From Oscillospiraceae bacterium (GTDB lineage Bacteria; Bacillota_A; Clostridia; Saccharofermentanales; Saccharofermentanaceae), in NCBI GenBank assembly GCA_902791885.1, contig CADAXO010000031.1, positions 1-13,101 on the forward strand: a stretch of DNA of 13,101 bases. Reading direction: 5' to 3'. The translations under genes and the position numbers were made by a program. Each line of letters starts with the position of its first letter. Positions within the stretch are counted from its first letter, which is position 1. The notes under the pieces were generated by a model that was not told where the DNA came from, ran no database searches, and saw only the letters and a list, made by a program, of their open reading frames with translations. Shown here piece by piece: positions 1 through 6,046 of the stretch.

Positions 1-1
1 A

Positions 2-1219
2 GCAATTATTTTGGAGGTTGTTCAGGCAATGGACGAGAACGAGAAGGAAATTCTGGCGGATCAGGAACAGACTGATACAAATTTTGCGGAGTATATTGAT
101 AGTATTCCCCAGCTTAGAAGAAACGCTGTAGTGAAGGGAGTTATCACAAAGTACGACCAAGATTATGTATATGTCGATATCCATGATAAGTCCGATGGAA
201 AAATTGCCCTTCGCGAGTTCGCTGGCGACGTCGACTTCGATCTTAACAAGGCGATCGAAGAGAAGCAGGAAGTAACTGTTGTAGTCAAGAGCATTAAGAA
301 CACAGATCAGGGTAAAGAGATCATTCTATCCAAGTCAGCTCTTGATTTTGAGAAGAATAAGCAGGCTTTGCAGGAGGCATATGAGAATAAGACTCCCGTA
401 ACAGCAGTTATCACAGGTGCGGTTAAGGATGGCGTTATTGCCAACTACGGCGGAATCGACATCTACATTCATAAGACACAGATCAAGATGGGCGAGGTTA
501 AGGACCTTGACGCTCTTAAGGGCGAGACCATCGAGATCCTCATCACCAAGTTCGATACAGAGAAGCACAGACTCAGAGTATCCGGTTCACACCGTCAGAT
601 CCTTATCCAGGAGAGAAAGGCTAAGGAAGATGAGGTTTGGTCCAACATTGAAGTCGGCAAGCACTATAAGGGTGTTGTAAGATCACTCCCTGCATTCGGT
701 GCATTCATCGATATCGGCGGTGTTGACGGACTTGTTCACATCACAGAGCTTTCATGGAAGAGAATCAGCAAGCCTTCCGATGTTCTTACAATCGGTCAGG
801 AAGTTGATGTTTACGTTAAGAGCTTTGACCAGGAGACAAAGAAGATCTCCCTTGGCTACAAGAAGGAAGAGGATGATCCTTTCTACAACATCGAAGAGAG
901 AATCCCTGTAGGTGCTATCGTTAAGGGTACAGTCGTAAGACTTACTGACTTCGGTGCATTCGTACAGCTCGAGCCTGATCTTGATGCTCTTTGCCACGTA
1001 TCACAGATCTCTAACGTAAGACTCAAGAGCCCCGCTGATGTTCTTTCCATCGGCCAGGAAGTAACTGCTAAGGTTACTAATATCAAGGCTTCTGAGAGAA
1101 AGATCTCTATCAGCATCAAGGAAGTAGAGCCTATCGATCCTGAAGAGGACGATATCTACGCAGTAAGCGAGGGTGCTGAGGCTGAGGCTCCTGTTGAGGA
1201 GACACCCGCTGAGGAGTAA
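2..1219 (+). CDS. rpsA: C-terminal part of IspH-S1 fusion: four-domain ribosomal protein S1-like RNA-binding protein (5' partial)
   Basis: Binds RNA through OB-fold S1 domains, probably acting on mRNA at the 30S subunit. Counting from Met at 29, S1 domains lie near residues 33-104, 121-192, 209-280 and 294-366. The last two are most canonical (FGAFIDIGGVDGLVHITELSW; FGAFVQLEPDLDALCHVSQIS). A Glu/Ala-rich acidic tail follows. The frame is open through the left edge. The residues before Met-29 (AIILEVVQA) resemble the last helix of IspH, which in Clostridia is often fused to S1. I therefore read this as the tail of a bifunctional HMBPP reductase/S1 protein. IspH makes IPP and DMAPP with an iron-sulfur cluster, but none of its catalytic region is visible. 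The alternative is a separate S1 gene starting at ATG 29, since GGAGG at 13-17 could serve as its RBS (11-base spacing). S1 identity is certain; the fusion is inferred. Confidence 0.9.
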   Translation, partial: AIILEVVQAMDENEKEILADQEQTDTNFAEYIDSIPQLRRNAVVKGVITKYDQDYVYVDIHDKSDGKIALREFAGDVDFDLNKAIEEKQEVTVVVKSIKNTDQGKEIILSKSALDFEKNKQALQEAYENKTPVTAVITGAVKDGVIANYGGIDIYIHKTQIKMGEVKDLDALKGETIEILITKFDTEKHRLRVSGSHRQILIQERKAKEDEVWSNIEVGKHYKGVVRSLPAFGAFIDIGGVDGLVHITELSWKRISKPSDVLTIGQEVDVYVKSFDQETKKISLGYKKEEDDPFYNIEERIPVGAIVKGTVVRLTDFGAFVQLEPDLDALCHVSQISNVRLKSPADVLSIGQEVTAKVTNIKASERKISISIKEVEPIDPEEDDIYAVSEGAEAEAPVEETPAEE

Positions 1220-1237
1220 TTCTTACTGAACTCAATG

Positions 1238-1268
1238 AGCCGTCCGGAAATGTCCGGACGGCTTTTTT
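1238..1268 (+). terminator. Rho-independent terminator after the S1 gene
   Basis: A perfect 10-bp GC-rich stem (GCCGTCCGGA pairing with TCCGGACGGC), extendable by one A-T pair, closes a 4-base loop (AATG) and is followed by six T. It lies 19 bases after the S1 stop codon and ends that transcription unit before the next gene's promoter. Confidence 0.95.
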
Positions 1269-1282
1269 ATTTGCAAAAATCT

Positions 1283-1295
1283 AAGCGAAACGCTT
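1283..1295. promoter_or_regulatory. Inverted repeat in the promoter of the secreted LRR protein gene (possible operator)
   Basis: AAGCG-AAA-CGCTT is a perfect 5-bp inverted repeat with a 3-base centre. It covers the place where the -35 box should be for the TATAAT at 1305-1310. No good -35 hexamer is present there. The layout fits a site for a dimeric regulator, but a 5-bp palindrome can arise by chance, so this is tentative. Confidence 0.35.
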
Positions 1296-1304
1296 GCACA
1301 GGTA

Positions 1305-1310
1305 TATAAT
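1305..1310 (+). promoter_or_regulatory. -10 box (TATAAT) upstream of the secreted LRR protein gene
   Basis: A perfect TATAAT lies 40 bases before the ATG at 1351, giving a predicted leader of about 34 bases. The hexamer 17 bases upstream (TAAGCG) is a poor -35, so the promoter may need an activator or be weak. It sits downstream of the S1 terminator, which supports an independent transcription unit. Confidence 0.5.
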
Positions 1311-1350
1311 CTTAATGATGTTATTATCAACTTTCTGACAGGAGGTATGT

Positions 1351-3072
1351 ATGAAGAGACTTAAGTTTGCAAGTTGCATTCTGACGGCGTCAATGATCCT
1401 GACTTCAGTACCTTTAACGGCATTGCAGGTCGCAGCAGACGAGATTGAACAGGTTGATTCCGCTGAACAGGTTGATGAAGAGGAACCTGTGGTTATTGAT
1501 GAATCAGAACAAGAGGATGACACAATAATTGAGGAAGAATCTGTATCTTTTGATGTTGATTCTGAATCCGAGATTGACGCAGTGATTGAAGATAATGAGG
1601 ATGAACAACAGATCGAGATCGTTGAGGAGTCTGACGTCTTTGAAGCCTGCGATGATACGGTCGAGGTCATCGAGGTAAATGAAGAGAATTTCCCGGATCA
1701 GAATTTCAGAAATTATATATCTCAACATTATGATTCTGACGGAGACGGTCTTATCAGTGCCGCGTATATACAGGGAGTGACATCGCTTAATGTCAGCAGT
1801 AAAAGAATTACAAGCTTAGAGGGCATTGAATTCTTTACCGGACTCAAGACTCTTGATTGCAGTCAAAATCCTATTGTTAATCTTGATTTGACTAACAATA
1901 CGGCTTTGATCAGTGTTGATGCATGGGGAACCTCAGGTAAATTGGCAAGTATTGATGTTACACATTGTCTGAACCTCGAATATTTGAGATGCGGAAGTGA
2001 AGCACTTCTGAATATTGATTTAAGCCATAACACGGCTTTAACTGAACTATCTCTTACCGGCAGTATTAATCTTGAGTCTTTGGATGTCAGTAATAATACT
2101 GAACTTGTTTATTTGAGTATCGATTCCTGCAGATTGTATGATATTGATCTGAGTAATAATATCTATCTTTTTGAATTCTGTTGTTTGGATAATTATTTTT
2201 CTTGTATCGATGTAAGCCATAATCCGGAACTGTCTTATCTTGAATGTGGACAGAATAAATATCTTAAATTTATTGATATATCCAATTGCCCCAAAATAAT
2301 AGATGCATACCAGAACGGTGCAATAACTGATTATGGTTATGGATTAATTCATCTTGTGTCAAATAACACACCTTTCTATTACAGAGGTAAGTATCGTGGA
2401 AGTTCCCACAAATTTACTATCGATGCCGGCGTTATTGTTCTGACAGAAACGCCTGATGACGGATTTATGGAATCAAACGGCAATAATTTTTATGTCCGCA
2501 ACGGATCGATCGTAAGATCTGAATTGATCACAGCAAATGACGGAAACACATATTTCTTCGGAAGCGACGGAGTTATGTGTACAGGCTGGGTGACATCAGG
2601 TGAGAATAAATACTATATGAACTCTGACGGAATCATGCAGAAGGGGTGGGTCAAACTCGATAACGTATATTATTATCTCGGAACTGACGGCGTTATGCAG
2701 ACCGGATGGCAGAAGGTAGGCGGAAAGTGGTACTACTTAGACGGCTCGGGTGCAATGAAGACCGGATGGCAGAAGATAGGCAGCAAATGGTATTACTTTA
2801 CAGGCAGCGGTGCTATGTCTACAGGTTGGACCAAAGTAAGCGGAAAATGGTATTACTTTAACAGTTCCGGAGCAATGCTGACAGGCTGGCAGAAGATAAG
2901 CGGAAAGTGGTACTTTTTCGAAAGCTCGGGTGCAATGAAGACCGGTTGGCTTAAGTCAGGCGGTAAGTGGTATTACTTCGAAAGCAGCGGTGCTATGGTG
3001 GCAAATACTACAAGGCGAATCGGCGGCAAGAGTTATAACTTTAACTCTAGCGGTGTCTGCACAAATCCTTGA
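1351..3072 (+). CDS. Secreted leucine-rich-repeat protein with C-terminal choline-binding-type cell-wall repeats
   Basis: Probably a surface protein held non-covalently on the cell wall; its ligand is unknown. In order: a signal peptide (MKR start, hydrophobic core, likely cleavage after VAA at residue 29); a very acidic linker (about 30-113); an EF-hand or dockerin-like calcium loop (DSDGDGLIS, 128-136) whose twelfth position is Tyr rather than Glu; leucine-rich repeats of about 20-22 residues (about 143-318, with LDVSNNTEL-type units); a spacer; and nine 20-residue cell-wall-binding repeats (about 398-573, e.g. KWYYFNSSGAMLTGW). There is no LPXTG motif or C-terminal membrane anchor, so the aromatic repeats are the likely anchor. 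AGGAGG at 1340-1345 sits 5 bases before the ATG and fixes the start. The gene has its own promoter and stands alone. The LRR part looks AT-richer than neighbouring genes. No enzymatic domain is recognisable. Confidence 0.88.
   Translation: MKRLKFASCILTASMILTSVPLTALQVAADEIEQVDSAEQVDEEEPVVIDESEQEDDTIIEEESVSFDVDSESEIDAVIEDNEDEQQIEIVEESDVFEACDDTVEVIEVNEENFPDQNFRNYISQHYDSDGDGLISAAYIQGVTSLNVSSKRITSLEGIEFFTGLKTLDCSQNPIVNLDLTNNTALISVDAWGTSGKLASIDVTHCLNLEYLRCGSEALLNIDLSHNTALTELSLTGSINLESLDVSNNTELVYLSIDSCRLYDIDLSNNIYLFEFCCLDNYFSCIDVSHNPELSYLECGQNKYLKFIDISNCPKIIDAYQNGAITDYGYGLIHLVSNNTPFYYRGKYRGSSHKFTIDAGVIVLTETPDDGFMESNGNNFYVRNGSIVRSELITANDGNTYFFGSDGVMCTGWVTSGENKYYMNSDGIMQKGWVKLDNVYYYLGTDGVMQTGWQKVGGKWYYLDGSGAMKTGWQKIGSKWYYFTGSGAMSTGWTKVSGKWYYFNSSGAMLTGWQKISGKWYFFESSGAMKTGWLKSGGKWYYFESSGAMVANTTRRIGGKSYNFNSSGVCTNP
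2542..3069 (+). repeat. In-frame tandem 60-bp repeats encoding cell-wall-binding units
   Basis: About nine units of exactly 60 bp encode 20-residue modules with a GW dyad, a KWYYF aromatic stretch and an SSGAM turn. The equivalent ACAGGNTGG/ACCGGNTGG motif recurs at 2581, 2701, 2761, 2821, 2881 and 2941 with no length change. Central copies are much alike at DNA level, while the first two and last two have diverged, the usual pattern when arrays expand and contract by recombination. Confidence 0.9.
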
Positions 3073-3098
3073 GCAGTTTAGAGTTGATTTCAATCGTC

Positions 3099-3291
3099 TT
3101 GGTCACGTAATTTTATCTATGAGGATTCCGTGACCAAAACTGGCTCCGTTTGGTAACTTAATTTTGTATATATGAATTCCGTGACCAGAATGAAGCAAAC
3201 TTGGTCACGGATTTTTCTATAGCTGAATTCCGTGACCATATTGATGTGTTTTTGGTCACGGAATGTGTGTTTTAAAAGATTAGGTGACCAA
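3099..3291. repeat. Array of four 51-bp repeats made of inverted TTGGTCACGG / CCGTGACCA arms
   Basis: Units begin at 3099, 3150, 3201 and 3252, exactly 51 bases apart. Each starts with TTGGTCACG (TTGGTAAC in unit 2) and carries the reverse complement CCGTGACCA 29 bases later (3128, 3179, 3230); in unit 4 that arm is degenerate and shifted by one base. Arms can pair within a unit or across units. The best pair is a perfect 12-bp inverted repeat, 3227-3238 with 3253-3264, around a 14-base loop. Frames across the array are interrupted by stops in units 1 and 2 and no RBS is present, so it is probably non-coding. It fills the space between two convergent genes. Role unknown: possible termination or mRNA-end structure, or a protein-binding array. 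Confidence 0.85.
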
Positions 3292-3309
3292 GAGGGTTAT
3301 CAGCTGTGA

Positions 3310-3333
3310 AGTGAGACACGTTTTGAGTGAGAC
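3310..3333. repeat. Short direct repeat AGTGAGAC, two copies 16 bp apart
   Basis: AGTGAGAC occurs at 3310-3317 and 3326-3333, between the 51-bp array and the mscL terminator. The rest of this gene-free stretch (3073-3098 and 3334-3370) shows nothing I can name. The pair may be chance or a scrap of a mobile element end; no transposase remnant is visible. Confidence 0.35.
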
Positions 3334-3370
3334 CGTTCCGGATTCATTAACAAGTTTTCTTTAAAGAACG

Positions 3371-3407
3371 CAAAAAGAAAGGGCTGCCACGAATGACAGC
3401 CCTTTCT
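3371..3407 (-). terminator. Rho-independent terminator of mscL
   Basis: A perfect 11-bp stem (AGAAAGGGCTG at 3376-3386 with CAGCCCTTTCT at 3397-3407) encloses a 10-base loop. On the minus strand it is followed by a T-run (complement of the A tract 3372-3376), so it terminates leftward transcription from mscL, 24 bases past its stop. The plus-strand side has only a short, interrupted T stretch. Confidence 0.85.
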
Positions 3408-3431
3408 CCTTGCAAATGCCCGAAAGTTTGA

Positions 3432-3863
3432 TTATGACTTACTAGCGAGGATATCCTTGATCTCTGTGAGGAGCTTAACTTCTTCGGAAGGCTCAGCAGG
3501 CTTTTCAGCCTCTTCTTCTTTTTCTTTCTTAAGCTTTGCAGCAGCAAGAGCAGCAGCCTTTGCAGAAGCTGTGTTGATTGCCTTAAGAATGATGAAGAGA
3601 ACGAGTGCGATGATCAGGAAGTTAACAACAGCTGACAGGAAAGCACCATAGTTGAATGCAACTCCGCGAATTGCAAACTGTCCGCCGATCTGAAGACCAT
3701 CCTCACTGTTTCCGCCGAAAATTACAGCGATCAAAGGGTTGATAAAATTATCTGTGAGTGCAGTAACGATGTTGCCGAACGCAGCACCGATGATAACACC
3801 GACAGCCATATCCATAACGTTTCCTTTTAAAGCAAAATCTTTAAATTCGGATAACAAACTCAT
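3432..3863 (-). CDS. mscL: Large-conductance mechanosensitive channel MscL
   Basis: A pentameric inner-membrane channel that opens under high membrane tension and releases solutes during hypo-osmotic shock. The 143-residue protein begins MSLLSEFKDFALKGNVMDMAVG and continues with the pore helix VIIGAAFGNIVTAL (TM1, about 17-45), an extracellular loop, a second hydrophobic helix (SAVVNFLIIALVLFIILKAI) and a charged C-terminal helix rich in Lys and Glu ending in LLTEIKDILASKS. Length and order match the family (about 136 residues in E. coli). An in-frame ATG 21 bases upstream (3884) is rejected because GGAGG (complement of 3870-3874) lies between it and the ATG at 3863, with 6-base spacing. The gene is monocistronic, divergent from pyrH and convergent with the LRR gene, and has its own terminator. 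I see no convincing promoter for it. Confidence 0.96.
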   Translation of the reverse strand: MSLLSEFKDFALKGNVMDMAVGVIIGAAFGNIVTALTDNFINPLIAVIFGGNSEDGLQIGGQFAIRGVAFNYGAFLSAVVNFLIIALVLFIILKAINTASAKAAALAAAKLKKEKEEEAEKPAEPSEEVKLLTEIKDILASKS

Positions 3864-3869
3864 AAGCAA

Positions 3870-3874
3870 CCTCC
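3870..3874 (-). promoter_or_regulatory. mscL ribosome binding site that fixes the start
   Basis: GGAGG on the minus strand, 6 bases before the ATG at 3863. It falls inside the longer open frame starting at 3884, which shows that the upstream ATG is not used. Confidence 0.85.
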
Positions 3875-3933
3875 AAATATTCATTTGATAAAAAGATTTT
3901 ACAAAATTAGGGGTTTGTTAATGTGTCGTTTGG

Positions 3934-3962
3934 TTTACAACTCCATGAAAAATAAATAAAAT
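3934..3962 (+). promoter_or_regulatory. Sigma-A-type promoter of the pyrH operon
   Basis: TTTACA (3934-3939), a 17-base spacer, then TAAAAT (3957-3962): one mismatch to each consensus hexamer with ideal spacing, in an AT-rich stretch. Transcription would start near 3969, giving a leader of about 18 bases before the pyrH ATG. It lies in the 123-base divergent gap between mscL and pyrH. Called from sequence only. Confidence 0.6.
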
Positions 3963-3986
3963 ATATAAAGATTAACGGAGGTATAT

Positions 3987-4694
3987 ATGGCTGATATCAA
4001 ATATAAAAGAATCCTGCTCAAGCTCTCCGGCGAAGCGTTGGCAGGCGAGAAGAAAGTCGGAATTGATGATGATGTAGTTAACGAGATCACAGGTAAGATC
4101 AAAGAGGTTTCCGACTTAGGCGTTGAAGTCGCTATCGTTGTCGGCGGAGGCAACTTCTGGAGAGGCAGATCTTCCGAGAAGATGGACAGAGTTACTGCCG
4201 ATCACATGGGAATGCTTGCCACACTTATGAATTCACTCGCATTATCCGATGCTCTTGAGCAGCACGGTGCAGTTACAAGAGTATTGTCAGCTGTTGATGT
4301 AAGACAGATGGCTGAGCCTTATATCAGAAAGAGAGCCGTACGTCACCTTGAGAAGGGAAGAATCGTAATCTTTGCATGCGGTACAGGTAATCCTTATTTC
4401 TCAACAGATACAGGTGCTGCATTAAGAGCTACCGAGATCGGTGCTGATATCATGCTCAAGGCTACAATGGTTGACGGTGTATACGATAAGGATCCCAACA
4501 AGTATCCTGATGCCGTCAGATATGAGAAGGTAACTCATGATGAAGTATTGAGCTCCAACCTTAAAGTTATGGATGCTACCGCAGCTGCTCTTTGCAGAGA
4601 CAATCACACGAAGATCTATGTTTTCTCCATGGAAGATCCTGATAACATCGTCAGAGTCGTTAAAGGCGAGAATATAGGAACACTTGTAGAATAA
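3987..4694 (+). CDS. pyrH: UMP kinase
   Basis: Cytosolic hexameric kinase that phosphorylates UMP to UDP with ATP, the step feeding UTP, CTP and UDP-sugar synthesis. The 235-residue protein has the amino-acid-kinase fold motifs in order: KLSGEAL near 12-18 (phosphate binding), GGGNFWRG at 53-60, the bacterial PyrH segment [32 protein letters not shown] from 132 (UMP and ATP site, with D141), and [14 protein letters not shown], typical of the nucleotide-binding loop. Length matches the family (about 240). GGAGG at 3977-3981 is 5 bases before the ATG. It is the first gene of the eight-gene run and has its own promoter; rpsB-tsf, which commonly precede pyrH, are absent. Frr follows after 21 bases. 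The family is usually regulated by UTP and GTP; nothing in the sequence shows this directly. Confidence 0.98.
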   Translation: MADIKYKRILLKLSGEALAGEKKVGIDDDVVNEITGKIKEVSDLGVEVAIVVGGGNFWRGRSSEKMDRVTADHMGMLATLMNSLALSDALEQHGAVTRVLSAVDVRQMAEPYIRKRAVRHLEKGRIVIFACGTGNPYFSTDTGAALRATEIGADIMLKATMVDGVYDKDPNKYPDAVRYEKVTHDEVLSSNLKVMDATAAALCRDNHTKIYVFSMEDPDNIVRVVKGENIGTLVE

Positions 4695-4715
4695 TTCTTA
4701 ACGGAGGGAACAACA

Positions 4716-5282
4716 ATGATCGAGATTACAAAGGCTGATTATGAGAAGGTAGAGGAGAAGATGCAGAAGTCTATCGATAATCTGCAGGAGAACTTTAATG
4801 CGATCCGAGCAGGCCGTGCTAATCCGCACGTACTAGATAAGATCACGGTAGATTATTACGGAACTCCTTCTCCCATCAACACAGTTGCTAATATTCAGGT
4901 TCCTGAAGCAAGAATGATCACTATTACACCTTGGGATCCTTCCAACCTTAAGGCAATCGAGAAGGCTATCCAGTCTTCAGATCTCGGAATCAATCCTACT
5001 AACGACGGTAAGATGCTGAGACTCGTTTTCCCTATGCTTACAGAGGACAGACGTAAGGATCTCGTTAAGCAGGTTAAGGTTTACGGCGAAGAGGCTAAGG
5101 TAGTTATCAGAAACGTAAGAAGAGACTCTATCGATAAGATGAGAGCTGCCAACAAGAAGAAGGAACTCACTGAAGATTCCCTCAAGGAGTACGAGGACGA
5201 GGTTCAGAAGATTACTGATAAGTTTATCAAGAACGTCGACGATCTTTGTGCCAAGAAGGAAAAGGAATTGATGGAGATCTGA
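4716..5282 (+). CDS. frr: Ribosome recycling factor
   Basis: With EF-G, splits the post-termination ribosome so its subunits can be reused. The 188-residue protein has the family features: the N-terminal helix with FNAIRAGRANPHVLDKITVDYYG, the beta-rich second domain (TPSPINTVANIQVPEARMI, then ITPWD), LRLVFPMLTEDRRKDLVKQVK, and the long C-terminal helices with RNVRRD and a final Lys/Glu-rich stretch. Length is normal (about 185). The RBS ACGGAGGG at 4701-4708 precedes the ATG by about 8 bases. The stop overlaps the uppS start by one base (TGATG), so uppS translation is probably coupled. The pyrH-frr pair is conserved across bacteria. Confidence 0.98.
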   Translation: MIEITKADYEKVEEKMQKSIDNLQENFNAIRAGRANPHVLDKITVDYYGTPSPINTVANIQVPEARMITITPWDPSNLKAIEKAIQSSDLGINPTNDGKMLRLVFPMLTEDRRKDLVKQVKVYGEEAKVVIRNVRRDSIDKMRAANKKKELTEDSLKEYEDEVQKITDKFIKNVDDLCAKKEKELMEI

Positions 5283-6046
5283 TGGCTGCTTTTAAGGATA
5301 AGAAGAAAACTTATGACACGACGGGACTTAAAGTTCCCGTCTCTTTAGGCGTCATAATGGACGGTAACGGCAGATGGGCAAAGAAGAGACTTCTGCCGAG
5401 AAGCGCAGGCCACAGGGCCGGTGCCGAGAATCTTAAGGAACTTTGCCGTAACTGCGGAAGATACGGCGTTAAGTACCTTACAGTCTATGCTTTCTCTACT
5501 GAGAACTGGGCTCGTCCCGAGGACGAAGTTCACCAGCTCATGGAGCTTTTCGTTGAGTTCTTTGAGAAGTATGATCCCGAGCTTGAGGAAGAAGGTATCC
5601 GCGTAAGGTTTACGGGTGATATCGAATCTTTACCCGAGCATATCCGCAAGGTTTGTTATGAGGGTGAGGAAAGATCCAAGAACAGACCCAAGATGCAGCT
5701 TATTGTTGCTTTCAATTACGGCGGCAGAAGAGAGATCGAGAATGCCGTGCGTAAGATAGGCGCCCGTGTCAAGAACGGTGAGATAGAGCCGGAGGATATA
5801 ACGGAGCAGATGATCTCCGATAATATGTATCTTCCGGATGTACCTGATCCCGAACTTATTATCAGACCGAGCGGCGAGTACAGAATATCGAACTTCCTTT
5901 TGTGGGAGTGTGCATATTCCGAATTCTGGATATCAGATGTATTGTGGCCGGACTTCGGTTATCAGGAACTGACTCAGGCTTTCCGTGATTTTGCCGGAAG
6001 AGACAGGCGCTTCGGCGGCTTATCTTCAAAGGAGGCTAAGTCTTGA
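5282..6046 (+). CDS. uppS: Undecaprenyl diphosphate synthase (cis-prenyltransferase)
   Basis: Adds eight isopentenyl units to farnesyl diphosphate to make undecaprenyl diphosphate, the lipid carrier for peptidoglycan and wall polymers. The 254-residue protein has the catalytic motif GVIMDGNGRWAKKR (Asp27 binds Mg-diphosphate), then PRSAGHRAGAENLK, TVYAFSTENWARP, and the IPP-binding motif IRPSGEYRISNFLLW (R195, E199, R201) followed by YSEFW and DVLWPDF. The usual Thr after the first Arg of that motif is Pro here, a mild deviation. The ATG at 5282 overlaps the frr stop and has GGAG at 5273-5276 upstream; an in-frame TTG at 5246 inside frr is less likely because the homologous region begins after Met-1. 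The neighbouring dxr supplies IPP precursors and cdsA follows with a 4-base overlap. Confidence 0.97.
   Translation: MAAFKDKKKTYDTTGLKVPVSLGVIMDGNGRWAKKRLLPRSAGHRAGAENLKELCRNCGRYGVKYLTVYAFSTENWARPEDEVHQLMELFVEFFEKYDPELEEEGIRVRFTGDIESLPEHIRKVCYEGEERSKNRPKMQLIVAFNYGGRREIENAVRKIGARVKNGEIEPEDITEQMISDNMYLPDVPDPELIIRPSGEYRISNFLLWECAYSEFWISDVLWPDFGYQELTQAFRDFAGRDRRFGGLSSKEAKS
6031..6035 (+). promoter_or_regulatory. cdsA ribosome binding site supporting a TTG start
   Basis: GGAGG within AAAGGAGG, at the end of uppS, lies 7 bases before the TTG at 6043. This strong, well-placed site is the main reason to accept the non-AUG start. Confidence 0.8.

Noticed and set aside
1281..1670. Minus-strand open frame of 129 codons, very rich in Ser, opposite the LRR gene
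   Set aside because: It is the mirror of the acidic Glu/Asp linker codons, has no family resemblance or RBS, and would run through the promoter of the clearly real gene.
3162..3284. Short open frame through repeat units 3 and 4, with recurring peptide EFRD...LVT
   Set aside because: No start codon with an RBS, frame stopped in units 1 and 2, and the peptide repeat follows simply from the 51-bp period being divisible by three.
3099..3291. CRISPR array
   Set aside because: The whole 51-bp unit is repeated, including the inter-arm parts; there are no unique spacers of even length and no cas genes nearby.
3864..3950. Promoter for mscL on the minus strand
   Set aside because: A TAAAAT is present on the minus strand, but no -35 box lies at a usable distance, and AT-rich sequence gives such matches by chance.
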